Origin: Sphingobacterium lactis
GTDB lineage: Bacteria; Bacteroidota; Bacteroidia; Sphingobacteriales; Sphingobacteriaceae
Direction of reading: 5' to 3'
DNA: 64,000 bases
Assembly (NCBI RefSeq): GCF_011046555.1
Contig: NZ_CP049246.1
Span: 806,001-870,000 of the forward strand
Under the pieces are notes generated by a model that saw nothing but the letters and a program-made list of their open reading frames with translations, ran no database searches and had not been told where the DNA came from. The position numbers were made by a program, and so were the translations under genes. Positions 1 to 8,477 of the stretch are shown piece after piece; position 1 is the first letter of the stretch, and every line of letters starts with the position of its first letter.

Positions 1-1463
1 GTGAGAAATACAATGCAGTGGCACAGGAAATCCAGACCTTGACAGAACAGGGCCGTCCGGTATTGGTCGGTACGACATCAGTTGAGATCTCGGAACTATT
101 GAGCCGTATGCTGAAACTACGCGGTGTGAAGCACAACGTATTGAACGCGAAATTGCACCAGAAAGAAGCTGATATCGTTGCGGAAGCTGGTCGTCCGGGT
201 CAGGTGACCATTGCGACGAACATGGCCGGTCGTGGTACGGATATTAAGCTGACCGAAGAGGTTATCAATGCTGGCGGTTTGGCGATCATCGGTACGGAGC
301 GCCACGAGTCCCGTCGTGTTGACCGTCAGTTGAGAGGTCGTGCGGGACGTCAGGGTGACCCGGGTTCTTCGCAGTTCTTCGTATCCTTGGAAGATCCGTT
401 GATGCGTCTTTTCGCATCGGAGCGTATCTCCAACCTGATGGTGAAGATGGGTGTGGAAGATGGTGAAGTGATGCAACACAGCATGTTGACCAAATCCATC
501 GAGCGTGCACAGCGCAAAGTGGAGGAAAACAACTTCGGTATCCGTAAGCGTCTATTGGAATACGATGACGTGATGAACTCCCAGCGTACAGTTATCTATA
601 CAAAACGTAAGAATGCCCTATTCGGTGAACGTCTGGATGTTGATTTGAACAACACCATCTATGATGTGGTGGAAGATGTGGTGCTACAAGCCAAGGAAGA
701 TAATTCCTTCGATGAGTTCCAGATTGAAGTGATCCGTATTTTCGCTGTCAACCCAGCGATTACACAGGACGAATTTACATCGACCTCTGCAAATAACTTA
801 GTGGAAAAATTATTTACACAGGTTATTGATCATTATCACCAAAAGGCAGAAAATATCGCTAACCAGACGTTACCAGTTCTTACGAACGTATTGGCAGAAC
901 GTGGTGGCATGATTGAAAATATCATTGTTCCATTTACCGATGGAATTCGTGGCATTCAAGTTGCTACAAACTTGAAAAAAGCTGTAGAGACGAACGGTAA
1001 GGAAGTCTTCAAATCCTTTGAGAAAGGTATCGTGCTTGCGCTGATCGATGAAGCGTGGAAAGAGCATTTACGTGAGATGGATGATTTGAAGCAATCCGTA
1101 CAGAACGCTGTTTATGAACAGAAGGATCCGATCATTATCTATAAAATGGAGGCTTACAACTTGTTTAAGACGATGTTGGCCGGCATGAATAAGGATATTG
1201 TGAGCTTCTTGTTCAAAGGTGAGATCCCAGGACAGCAGCAAGAACCGGAAAACGTACAGGCAGCGCGTCCAGAAGCACCAAAGGTAAAGGTTAAAGAAAC
1301 AAAAGAAGAGTTGGCTTCCCCAACTGGCGTATCCGAGGAAGACCTGAATACACAGGCACCACAGGTGACCCAGCCGATCCGCAAAGATCAGGAAGTTGGC
1401 AGAAACGATGAATGTCCTTGTGGTTCTGGATTGAAGTACAAAAACTGTCACGGAAAACAATAA
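1..1463 (+). CDS. secA: Preprotein translocase ATPase SecA, C-terminal part (5' end outside window)
   Basis: SecA is the cytosolic motor ATPase that pushes unfolded preproteins through SecYEG. The frame is already open at base 3, so this is the last ~486 residues of a protein that is usually about 1,100 residues in Bacteroidota. Visible are the second nucleotide-binding fold (GRPVLVGTTSVEISE, ATNMAGRGTDIKL, and the arginine-finger stretch RQLRGRAGRQGDPG), the helical scaffold and wing regions, and at the very end the zinc-binding SEC-C motif CPCGSGLKYKNCHG (C-x-C-x8-C-H), which contacts SecB or ribosomes in other bacteria. The ATG-like start inside the frame is not the true start. A SPOR protein follows after 12 bases. 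Confidence 0.98.
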   Translation, partial: EKYNAVAQEIQTLTEQGRPVLVGTTSVEISELLSRMLKLRGVKHNVLNAKLHQKEADIVAEAGRPGQVTIATNMAGRGTDIKLTEEVINAGGLAIIGTERHESRRVDRQLRGRAGRQGDPGSSQFFVSLEDPLMRLFASERISNLMVKMGVEDGEVMQHSMLTKSIERAQRKVEENNFGIRKRLLEYDDVMNSQRTVIYTKRKNALFGERLDVDLNNTIYDVVEDVVLQAKEDNSFDEFQIEVIRIFAVNPAITQDEFTSTSANNLVEKLFTQVIDHYHQKAENIANQTLPVLTNVLAERGGMIENIIVPFTDGIRGIQVATNLKKAVETNGKEVFKSFEKGIVLALIDEAWKEHLREMDDLKQSVQNAVYEQKDPIIIYKMEAYNLFKTMLAGMNKDIVSFLFKGEIPGQQQEPENVQAARPEAPKVKVKETKEELASPTGVSEEDLNTQAPQVTQPIRKDQEVGRNDECPCGSGLKYKNCHGKQ

Positions 1464-1475
1464 GGATAATAAAAA

Positions 1476-1931
1476 ATGAAATACCCAGGATTTTTAGTAA
1501 GCTGTTTACTTTTATGTGCATTGAGCAGTTCTGCACAAACACAGGAGAGTAAAGTTGTAGTAGAAAAAGATTCGTTGATCGATCTTCTTCAGCAAGCAAG
1601 AACACATTTTGCTTTAAATCCGACATCGACAAAAACGGTACCCTTGGAACCTAAAGTCCTCGATAAGTCGCGCGCATCCCGTGTGAAGGTTCGGGGCTTT
1701 AGGGTCCAAATATATTCAGGAACGAGCCGTAGTGAAGCACAAACTGTACAGAACAGCTTTATACGTCAGAATTCCGGCACCAATGCCTACTTGGACTATG
1801 TAGAACCGAACTACCGTGTTAAAGTTGGCGATTTTACCAGTCGTTCTGCAGCTACCGAGTACATGCGGCAACTCCGCGGCAGATATAGAAATGTATTCGT
1901 ATTCGTTGAAGATGTATGGACCTGGCGTTAG
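1476..1931 (+). CDS. Secreted SPOR-domain protein
   Basis: A 151-residue protein with a clear signal peptide (hydrophobic residues 5-19, cleavage likely after SSSAQ), a short linker, and a C-terminal SPOR fold from about residue 70 to 150 (GFRVQIYSGTSRSEAQ ... YRVKVGDFTSRSAATEYM). SPOR domains bind denuded peptidoglycan strands, often at division sites, so a periplasmic or inner-surface location is inferred. It lies 12 bases after secA and 12 bases before the M20 gene, so co-transcription is likely. No catalytic domain is present; its partner is unknown. Confidence 0.85.
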   Translation: MKYPGFLVSCLLLCALSSSAQTQESKVVVEKDSLIDLLQQARTHFALNPTSTKTVPLEPKVLDKSRASRVKVRGFRVQIYSGTSRSEAQTVQNSFIRQNSGTNAYLDYVEPNYRVKVGDFTSRSAATEYMRQLRGRYRNVFVFVEDVWTWR

Positions 1932-1943
1932 CGGAGGAAAACC

Positions 1944-3134
1944 ATGTCAACAACAAAACAAACCGTACAGCAATTCGCCCAATCCTTTTTTGAGGATACC
2001 CTGAACAAAAGAAGATTTCTTCACCAAAACCCCGAACTTTCTTTCGAGGAATATAACACATCAGCTTTCGTCAAGCAGGTATTGACCGACTTGTGCATAC
2101 CGTTTGAATCCATGGCGGACACCGGCGTGGTGGGCTTGATCCAAGGGGAACTGCCCTCGGACAAGGTCATTGCCCTGCGTGCCGATATGGACGCACTGCC
2201 GATCACCGAGGTGGAAGGACGCAGTTACGGGTCCCAGAATATTGGCGTGATGCATGCCTGTGGGCATGATGTGCACACAGCTTCACTATTGGGGGTTGCC
2301 AGGATATTGATGGCCATGCGTGCGGAATTTGGCGGAACGGTGAAATTGATCTTTCAGCCAGGGGAGGAACGTTTGCCTGGCGGAGCATCCCTGATGATCA
2401 AGGATGGTGTGCTGGAAAACCCGAAACCTCAGGGAATAATCGGGCAGCATGTCATGCCTTTTATCGAAGCGGGGAAGGTGGGCTTTCGCTCGGGCAAGTA
2501 TATGGCGTCCTGCGATGAGCTGTTCATGACCATCCGCGGTAAAGGTGGACATGGCGCGCAACCCCATCAGAATATTGACCCCATTGCGATTACTGCCCAG
2601 GTCATTACGGCCATGCAGCAGGTGGTGAGCAGAAATGCCGATCCAAGGATCCCTTCGGTCCTTTCCTGGGGCAAGATTATCGGCAATGGCGCAACCAACG
2701 TTATTCCCGACGAAGTTTACCTGGAGGGCACCTTCCGGACCTTTGACGAGAAATGGCGCGCTGAAGCCCATGAAAAGATGACAAAAATGGCTGTCGGTAT
2801 TGCCGAAAGTATGGGTGCCACCTGTGATTTTCAGGTTGCCAAAGGATATCCCTTCCTCATTAACGAACCCCAGATCACAGCAGCTTCTCGCAGGTATGCG
2901 GAGGAATATCTGGGCGCAGAAAATGTAGTGGAACTGGACCTCTGGCCAGCCGCTGAGGATTTCGCCTATTATTCCCAGGAAACCAATGCATGTTTCTACC
3001 GCTTGGGGACAGGGAATGTGGAAAAGGGAATAACCTCTGCCGTACATACGCCAACCTTTGACATCGATGAAACCGCCCTACAGACCAGTATCGGTCTGAT
3101 GGCCTACATTGCTTTACGACAACTGGAAGCTTAA
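1944..3134 (+). CDS. M20 family metallopeptidase / N-acyl amino acid amidohydrolase
   Basis: A 396-residue cytosolic M20D-type hydrolase that cleaves N-acyl or amide-conjugated amino acids. The two-metal site is visible: ALRADMDALP (about 78-86), MHACGHDVH (103-111) and QPGEERLPGG (138-147), followed by the dimerisation (lid) insert around GKGGHGAQPHQNIDPI and the C-terminal half returning to the catalytic fold (WPAAEDFAYYSQ). Length is normal for the family. The exact acyl or amino-acid substrate cannot be read from sequence. It sits between the SPOR gene and the TPK-like gene with gaps of 12 and 3 bases. Confidence 0.9.
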   Translation: MSTTKQTVQQFAQSFFEDTLNKRRFLHQNPELSFEEYNTSAFVKQVLTDLCIPFESMADTGVVGLIQGELPSDKVIALRADMDALPITEVEGRSYGSQNIGVMHACGHDVHTASLLGVARILMAMRAEFGGTVKLIFQPGEERLPGGASLMIKDGVLENPKPQGIIGQHVMPFIEAGKVGFRSGKYMASCDELFMTIRGKGGHGAQPHQNIDPIAITAQVITAMQQVVSRNADPRIPSVLSWGKIIGNGATNVIPDEVYLEGTFRTFDEKWRAEAHEKMTKMAVGIAESMGATCDFQVAKGYPFLINEPQITAASRRYAEEYLGAENVVELDLWPAAEDFAYYSQETNACFYRLGTGNVEKGITSAVHTPTFDIDETALQTSIGLMAYIALRQLEA

Positions 3135-3137
3135 GCG

Positions 3138-3710
3138 ATGTCCTCACATCATATTGTTCGGGAAAATCAGGAACCGGCACTCTTTATCGCCGATCCCCAT
3201 TGCCTGCAGGAAGGCTATCTCCATCAATTATTGGAATGGAGCCCGACGATTATTACCCTAGCTCAGCATTATGAACACCTGCAATCGCTACAGATCAAAG
3301 TAGATGTGCTACTTGCGAAGGAGGAAGTTTCCGGAATGGATCTGGAGGAACACCTACAGGTCGTTTCCTATGGAGACAGCAGCCCAACTGCAGCCTTATT
3401 TACTTATCTGCACAGCAAGAACAATTATGCGGTAAACATACTGACCAATGACGAGCAGATTTCGCCATATATCCCCTTTCTGTCCGATTTCACCATTATT
3501 TTCCTAAATGACGGGGGAAAGCACCTTTTGGTGAGAAAGTACGAGAAATGGCTTCCTAAGGGTTTTGTATTGGGCATAGCCGGCGTTGAAGATATTACGG
3601 ATCTGGAGAACCTAGATGCAATATCCGACGGAAAATTTACGGTGCGTGCGGACGGATTTGTCCGGATCACCGAGCAGCCACACTATTTTAGGATTACGGA
3701 AGAGTTATGA
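3138..3710 (+). CDS. Thiamine-pyrophosphokinase-like protein, apparently degenerate
   Basis: A 190-residue cytosolic protein. The start MSSHHIVRENQEPALFI and the C-terminal FTVRADGFVRITEQPHYFRI resemble proteins labelled thiamine pyrophosphokinase in Sphingobacteriaceae, with a TPK-like alpha/beta N-half and a small beta C-half. However, the usual TPK active-site run around G-D-x-D-S is not recognisable here (KVDVLLAKEEV occupies the place), so catalytic activity is doubtful. Its stop overlaps the next start as ATGA, implying translational coupling with the GNAT gene. Recognition of the family is from memory of similar proteins and is moderate. Confidence 0.55.
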   Translation: MSSHHIVRENQEPALFIADPHCLQEGYLHQLLEWSPTIITLAQHYEHLQSLQIKVDVLLAKEEVSGMDLEEHLQVVSYGDSSPTAALFTYLHSKNNYAVNILTNDEQISPYIPFLSDFTIIFLNDGGKHLLVRKYEKWLPKGFVLGIAGVEDITDLENLDAISDGKFTVRADGFVRITEQPHYFRITEEL

Positions 3711-4201
3711 TAACAATACGAAAGGCAACCGCAGAAGATGCGGTCTTGATTCACGAACTGGCGCATGCCATCTGGTACCCCACCTATGGTCCGATCCTTT
3801 CCCAGGATCAAATAGCCTTTATGTTGGAGAAGATGTATGCCACGGAAGTGTTGGAGGCTGCAATTTTGGAGGACCAGGTTCAATTTTATCTCCTGTATGA
3901 CCAAACGGATAATGCCGTTGGCTTTCTTGGGCTACAACCAAAAGCAGATTGCCTACGTATCGAAAAGATTTATCTCCTCCCGATTACCCAAGGAAAGGGT
4001 TATGGGAAATTATTAATTGAATTTTCTGCTGACCGCGCGAAAGAACTGGGCCTTCCGGAATTGGAACTGAATGTGAACCGTGGAAACCAGGCGTATCATT
4101 TTTACCTTAAACAGGGTTTTGAAGTAGTAGAGGAAGTAGATATCCCCTACTACGGTTATGTTATGGACGATTACGTTATGCGTAAGCGTTTAATCTCTTA
4201 A
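3707..4201 (+). CDS. GNAT family N-acetyltransferase
   Basis: A 164-residue GCN5-type acetyltransferase. The acetyl-CoA pyrophosphate loop is visible as LPITQGKGYGKLLIEF (about residues 92-107; Q-x-x-G-x-G/A), preceded by beta strand LRIEKIYLLP and followed by the YHFYLKQGFEVVEE segment typical of motif B. It begins inside the stop of the preceding gene (ATGA overlap). Its 3' end overlaps the convergent M28 peptidase gene by 12 bases. Substrate unknown; small-molecule amine acetylation is the default expectation. Confidence 0.88.
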   Translation: MITIRKATAEDAVLIHELAHAIWYPTYGPILSQDQIAFMLEKMYATEVLEAAILEDQVQFYLLYDQTDNAVGFLGLQPKADCLRIEKIYLLPITQGKGYGKLLIEFSADRAKELGLPELELNVNRGNQAYHFYLKQGFEVVEEVDIPYYGYVMDDYVMRKRLIS

Positions 4202-5497
4202 TTTTTCTACACGTGTCGGTGTCTGTTCCCCTTTGACAATACCGATCGCACCTGCGGCAATAGCCTCAATACTCGATTTTATATTGTTGATATCCAACGT
4301 GCTGACCTCATCCTTAACGGTGTGGTAGTAGCTATCCTTGTCGATCTGAGAGGTCGAGAAGGTATGTGCCGGTACCCCCAATGCCGCTAATACCGCGTTA
4401 TCGCTACGATAGAACAGGTTCTGTGTGGTATATGGATCCGGGTGGAAGGTAAAGGCAGAACCTTTCAGGTTCTCTTGCATCAGTTGACCTAGGTTGGATG
4501 CCGTGAAACCAGTGATGTACATTGTATTCGGGCCGAATTTTGAATCCTTACCGATCATTTCAATATTGATCATGGCAGCCACTTTCTCCGGATCGATGTT
4601 ATTGGAAAAGTATTTGGAGCCGAACATACCGATTTCCTCAGCTGTAAAGGCCACGAAAATTAATGTACGCTCGTTGTTGTTCAACTTTTTATAATAGCGG
4701 GCCAATTCGATCATTGCAGTCGTACCCGAGGCATCATCATCAGCACCATTGGCAATGGAATCCTGCCCTACTGCTTGGATAATACCGATATGGTCGTAAT
4801 GACAGGAGAAAACCACATATTCATCCGCTTTGGATTTTCCAGGAATAATGGCTGCTACATTGGCCATCGTGAAATCGTTCCCTGTTTTCTCTACCTGAAC
4901 CGTATAATCTGCAGGAATGGATTCTGCCACGACGAATACTTTTGTCGGTGATTTCGGTCTTTCCTGGCCCTTGATGGTAATCTGCTCGCGGTTATAGATT
5001 TTCTTGAAGCGCGCTAGGAATGCCGCATGCTTCTTATCCACTGCTATGATGGCATCTTCCGGATCCTTCTGAACGATTTCGCGGAATTTCTGCGAGAAAT
5101 CATCATCCGCAGTGATCTGCAGGGTCTTGATCTTATTTTCCTTGGCGGAAAGTGATCCTTGGAAATCCCCAAAGATTAGGAAATCTTCATCAGCTAACTC
5201 CTTATTCGCTATGGTTACGCGTTGTGAAGACACTTTGGATCTGTTTACGGCGAACTCCTGTTTGAAGTTATTGCCAACATACGGCTGAAGGCCGATTTCC
5301 TTAAACTCGGCAGCAATGAAGTCTGCCGCGCGATCGATATCGGCGGGTACCAAGGCTGAGCGGCCGCGCATCTCATCGGATGCCAGTGTATTTAATATTC
5401 TACTGATGTTCTCGGTTGTCGTTATTTCAGCGACCTGCGCATAGGATAACTGAAAAAATAACCCAAGGCTACATAAGGATAAAAAGTGTTTAATCAT
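4190..5497 (-). CDS. Secreted M28 family zinc aminopeptidase
   Basis: A 435-residue exported peptidase with a signal peptide (MIKHFLSLCSLGLFF ... SYAQ). The M28 dinuclear zinc site is visible: SCHYDHIG, NGADDDASGT, FTAEEIGMFGS with the general-base glutamate pair, INIEMIGKD, and the late histidine in YYHTVKDE. A PA-like insert precedes the catalytic part (about residues 120-200). It probably removes N-terminal residues from peptides in the periplasm or outside. It is monocistronic, convergent with the GNAT gene, and divergent from the rhodanese gene. Confidence 0.9.
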   Translation of the reverse strand: MIKHFLSLCSLGLFFQLSYAQVAEITTTENISRILNTLASDEMRGRSALVPADIDRAADFIAAEFKEIGLQPYVGNNFKQEFAVNRSKVSSQRVTIANKELADEDFLIFGDFQGSLSAKENKIKTLQITADDDFSQKFREIVQKDPEDAIIAVDKKHAAFLARFKKIYNREQITIKGQERPKSPTKVFVVAESIPADYTVQVEKTGNDFTMANVAAIIPGKSKADEYVVFSCHYDHIGIIQAVGQDSIANGADDDASGTTAMIELARYYKKLNNNERTLIFVAFTAEEIGMFGSKYFSNNIDPEKVAAMINIEMIGKDSKFGPNTMYITGFTASNLGQLMQENLKGSAFTFHPDPYTTQNLFYRSDNAVLAALGVPAHTFSTSQIDKDSYYHTVKDEVSTLDINNIKSSIEAIAAGAIGIVKGEQTPTRVEKLRD

Positions 5498-5549
5498 GAT
5501 CTATAATTTGCGATGAAAATACTAAATTATTAAAGTAATGATAGGGTAT

Positions 5550-5575
5550 TTGCTATTAAAAATTATTTATCTTTG
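5550..5575 (+). promoter_or_regulatory. Bacteroidota-type promoter for the rhodanese gene
   Basis: TATCTTTG at 5568-5575 fits the phylum's -7 consensus TAnnTTTG exactly; TTTG ending at 5552 lies 15 bases upstream, a little closer than the usual 17-23. The ATG is 15 bases downstream. Confidence 0.6.
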
Positions 5576-5589
5576 AGAAAAAGGATACT

Positions 5590-5904
5590 ATGAAAGAAAT
5601 AAGCGTTCAAGAATTGAAGGACATGATGGACCACAATACGGAGTTCCAATTGATCGACGTACGTGAGCCTTTCGAATATGAAGTTTCTAACCTCAACGGG
5701 GTAAACATTCCATTATCGGGTGTTGTAATCGAGTCGGATAAGATTTCTAAGGATCTTCCGGTAGTGATTCACTGCAGATCAGGAAAACGAAGTGCGCAAG
5801 CAATTATGTTGTTGGAGCAGGAAGGCTTCACCAACCTATCGAATCTTCAAGGCGGTATTTTAGCTTGGAAAGAAGCATTCGACCCAGAAATGGATGTCTA
5901 TTAA
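5590..5904 (+). CDS. Single-domain rhodanese-like sulfurtransferase
   Basis: A 104-residue cytosolic single rhodanese domain. The active cysteine is Cys62 in HCRSGKRSAQ, a loop of the length used for sulfane sulfur rather than phosphate; the conserved front part LIDVREPFEYEVSNL is present. Such small proteins (PspE/GlpE-like) transfer persulfide sulfur. No signal peptide is seen. It is followed directly by a very strong bidirectional hairpin, so it is a single-gene unit. Confidence 0.9.
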   Translation: MKEISVQELKDMMDHNTEFQLIDVREPFEYEVSNLNGVNIPLSGVVIESDKISKDLPVVIHCRSGKRSAQAIMLLEQEGFTNLSNLQGGILAWKEAFDPEMDVY

Positions 5905-5907
5905 CAG

Positions 5908-5958
5908 TCATACAAAATAAGAAAGCCCGATTTTATCGGGCTTTCTTATTTTGTATGA
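5908..5958. terminator. Perfect 23-bp-stem hairpin terminator
   Basis: Bases 5908-5930 and 5936-5958 are perfect inverted repeats with a 5-base loop; the stem contains AAGAAAGCCCGA and ends in an AT-rich run. It begins 3 bases after the rhodanese stop and is unusually long for an intrinsic terminator. Confidence 0.85.
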
Positions 5959-6300
5959 CAGATATGAGATGTTAGATATGAGATATGAGAAAGTCTGGGT
6001 GCTATTAGGCAACCATTAGTAATATCTGACAGATATGAGATGTTAGATTTGAGATATGAGAAAGTCTGGGTGCTATTTGACATCCGTTAGTAATTTTCCG
6101 AGCTAACTTTCATTTTATCCCATCTTCCATTTTCCATCTTCCAGTCTAAGTTTTCTATCTATCTCTCAACATCAGGTAGCCCACTTAATAACGCAAATCT
6201 CATATCTCTAGTCTCACAGTTTAGGTTTTACATCTCTCCACCCTCTTCAAATAACACACTTTCTATCTCAAATCTCACATCTCACATCTCATAGTCTAAT
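5957..6300. repeat. 7-bp-periodic 'gagatat/gagatgt' repeat region with a 71-bp tandem duplication
   Basis: The gene-free stretch between the rhodanese terminator and the dehydrogenase promoter. Bases 5957-6027 and 6028-6097 are two imperfect 71-bp copies starting GACAGATATGAGATG. The reverse complement of the same heptameric motif appears at 6196-6219 and 6260-6295 (TATCTCAAATCTCACATCTC), so the region can fold on itself. No open reading frame is supported. Related arrays occur at 9599-9838 and 19178-19200. Confidence 0.8.
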
Positions 6301-6373
6301 AATGCCATTCTTTCAATTCTGCGGTATGATTGTTAAAAAACCGAAAAAAATTCGGTTTTTTTCGGATATTATA

Positions 6374-6402
6374 TTGTTAAATTATTAAAAGCATTACCTT
6401 TA
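6374..6402 (+). promoter_or_regulatory. Probable promoter of the glutamate-type dehydrogenase
   Basis: TTG at 6374-6376, an 18-base spacer and TACCTTTA at 6395-6402 (one mismatch to TAnnTTTG). The start codon is 35 bases further on. Confidence 0.5.
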
Positions 6403-6437
6403 TACTAAAGTACCAAATGTAAACAAAAACATTATTT

Positions 6438-7862
6438 ATGGACAATCAATCCAACAATACCTACACATTTTTTGAGGGGGTAGCTCGTAACTTCGATAAA
6501 GCGGCGAAGTTCACGAAATTTTCATCAGGGATCCTTGATCAGATCAAAGCCTGTAACTCGATTCTGCGGGTAAAATTCCCGGTTAAGATTGGGGATAACA
6601 TTGAGGTTATCGAGGCGTATCGTGTCCAGCATTCGCACCATAAGTTGCCGTGTAAGGGCGGTATCCGTTTCAGTATGGAGGTCGATCAGGATGAGGTTAT
6701 GGCGCTGGCATCGCTGATGACCTATAAGTGTGCGATCGTGAATGTTCCTTTCGGTGGAGCAAAGGGCGGTATCAAGATCGATAGCAAGAAGTACTCCGAG
6801 TACGAACTGGAGAAGATCACCAGAAGGTATACTACGGAATTGGTGAAGAAGAATTTTATCGGTCCGGGCACGGATGTTCCTGCTCCAGATTATGGAACAG
6901 GAGCGCGTGAAATGAGTTGGATCGTGGATACATATACGACCCTAAACCCGAATGAGATCAATGCACAAGCCTGTGTGACAGGTAAACCGATTTCTCAGGG
7001 TGGTGTGCGCGGACGTACGGAAGCAACCGGATTGGGTGTTTTCTTCGGTGTTCGGGAAGCATGTAAGGTGCAAGAAGATATGGAAGCACTTGGATTGACC
7101 GTCGGTGTGGAGGATAAGCGCGTGATTGTTCAGGGATTGGGAAATGTGGGTTACCATGCCGCAAAATATTTCCAAGAGGCAGGTTCCAAGTTGGTGGGAT
7201 TGATCGAATATGAAGGAGCCATCTACAACGCCAATGGTCTTGACCTAGATGCCGTTGTTGCGCACCGCAAGACAACCGGGTCCATTCTGGATTTCCCGGG
7301 CGCAGAGAATGTTGCAGATTCCGCTAGAGCGTTGGAATACCCATGTGACATCCTGATTCCGGCAGCATTGGAGTCCGTGATCAACATCAGCAATGCCGAC
7401 CGTATCCAAGCACAGATCATCGGTGAAGCTGCGAATGGTCCTTTAACACCTGAAGCGGACGAGATCCTGAACAGCAAGGGCAAATTAATTATTCCGGATA
7501 TTTACCTGAACGCGGGCGGGGTTACAGTTTCGTACTTTGAGTGGTTGAAAAACTTAAGCCATGTGCGTTACGGACGTTTGGAAAAACGCTTCTCAGAGAA
7601 TATGTACGCGGAAATCTTGAATATTATTGAGTCCATGACCAATCAGAAGGTGTCCAAATTGGAACGCAAGATTATCTTGAGAGGTCCGGATGAAGTGGAT
7701 TTGGTTTACTCCGGTTTGGAAGACACCATGATCGGATCTTACCAGGAGATTCACCAGATCTGGAAAAATACAGAAGGCGTAACGGATCTGCGTACAGCAG
7801 CATTTATCTGTGCTATCAACAAGGTGGGCGAGTCCTACAAAGAATTGGGTATTTTCCCATAG
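6438..7862 (+). CDS. Glu/Leu/Phe/Val family dehydrogenase (probable glutamate dehydrogenase)
   Basis: A 474-residue NAD(P)-dependent amino acid dehydrogenase that interconverts glutamate and 2-oxoglutarate plus ammonia (most likely substrate). The substrate-binding N-domain contains KGGIRFSMEV and the catalytic-lysine segment NVPFGGAKGGI (about residues 106-116), GPGTDVPAPDYGTG follows, and the Rossmann domain carries VIVQGLGNVGYHAAKYFQEAG. Near the C-terminus NAGGVTVSYFEW is the usual signature. Length is at the long end for the family. No neighbour clarifies cofactor choice. Confidence 0.93.
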   Translation: MDNQSNNTYTFFEGVARNFDKAAKFTKFSSGILDQIKACNSILRVKFPVKIGDNIEVIEAYRVQHSHHKLPCKGGIRFSMEVDQDEVMALASLMTYKCAIVNVPFGGAKGGIKIDSKKYSEYELEKITRRYTTELVKKNFIGPGTDVPAPDYGTGAREMSWIVDTYTTLNPNEINAQACVTGKPISQGGVRGRTEATGLGVFFGVREACKVQEDMEALGLTVGVEDKRVIVQGLGNVGYHAAKYFQEAGSKLVGLIEYEGAIYNANGLDLDAVVAHRKTTGSILDFPGAENVADSARALEYPCDILIPAALESVINISNADRIQAQIIGEAANGPLTPEADEILNSKGKLIIPDIYLNAGGVTVSYFEWLKNLSHVRYGRLEKRFSENMYAEILNIIESMTNQKVSKLERKIILRGPDEVDLVYSGLEDTMIGSYQEIHQIWKNTEGVTDLRTAAFICAINKVGESYKELGIFP

Positions 7863-7894
7863 ACTTTGGCGGGATTTTATCCTAACTTTGCTTC

Positions 7895-8200
7895 ATGAAT
7901 AAATTATTCCTCCAGACTAAACAGGCTTTCCTATTTAGTCTGGCTTTTTATATCTTCTCCCTTCTCTTTCTGTTGCTGAAGATAGGCTTCGCTCCTATCC
8001 TGCTGAGCATCGCGATGCTGGTGTCGCTGATCTGGGTGGTGCTGGTGTTGTTGGAGATCATCAAATCGACACGAATATCCGATGGCGAACGGCTTTTATT
8101 GGTGTTATTTGTCATTGTGGGGAATATTATCGCCGGAATAGTGTATTTTTATTTCGTTCGCGAACGGGTTACAGGATATAAAGTAATAAAGAAGAAATGA
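7895..8200 (+). CDS. Small integral membrane protein with three predicted membrane segments
   Basis: A 101-residue protein, nearly all hydrophobic: segments at about 10-30, 32-54 and 66-88, ending in a basic tail (RERVTGYKVIKKK), which suggests a cytoplasmic C-terminus. The last segment (LLLVLFVIVGNIIAGIVYFYFVRE) resembles the PLDc_N-type anchor pattern, but I would not name a function. It overlaps the next small membrane gene by 4 bases (ATGA), so the two are probably made together. Confidence 0.7.
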   Translation: MNKLFLQTKQAFLFSLAFYIFSLLFLLLKIGFAPILLSIAMLVSLIWVVLVLLEIIKSTRISDGERLLLVLFVIVGNIIAGIVYFYFVRERVTGYKVIKKK

Positions 8201-8442
8201 CGAAGAAGTTTATATTGAATATTTTGCTCAATCTGGGCATTGTGTTTTTGGTACTGAGTGCTTGGGCAGGCTATAACAGTGGACAGATGCTCTACCTGGG
8301 GATTTCGATCGCCCTATTGGTCGTCCTGATCTATCTGAAGGTCGTGCTAATTAAACAGGTCAAGCGGGATGTACGTGCGAAGGAGGAAGAAAAGATCAAG
8401 ATGGCACAGCAACAAGCAAGAAAAAAGAAAAGGGCTAAATAA
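8197..8442 (+). CDS. Small membrane protein with two predicted membrane segments and a basic tail
   Basis: An 81-residue protein. Two hydrophobic stretches (about 5-23 and 29-50) are followed by a long highly charged tail rich in Lys, Arg and Glu (VKRDVRAKEEEKIKMAQQ ... KKKRAK), probably cytoplasmic. It starts inside the stop of the preceding membrane gene, so a two-subunit membrane unit is plausible. I do not recognise a family. Its stop codon lies within the stem of the following terminator. Confidence 0.65.
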   Translation: MTKKFILNILLNLGIVFLVLSAWAGYNSGQMLYLGISIALLVVLIYLKVVLIKQVKRDVRAKEEEKIKMAQQQARKKKRAK

Positions 8443-8463
8443 TCATTAGCCCTTTTCTTTTTT
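8423..8463. terminator. Bidirectional hairpin between membrane gene and gcvT
   Basis: AAAAGAAAAGGGCTAA (8423-8438) pairs with TTAGCCCTTTTCTTTT (8446-8461) around a 7-base loop, with U-runs available on both strands. It overlaps the upstream gene's last codons and serves the convergent gcvT as well. Confidence 0.8.
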
Positions 8464-8477
8464 CTTCTCGCTGCTTT

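Noticed and set aside
5957..6300. CRISPR array
   Set aside because: Repeats are short, degenerate and 7-base-periodic with no unique spacers, and no cas gene is present.
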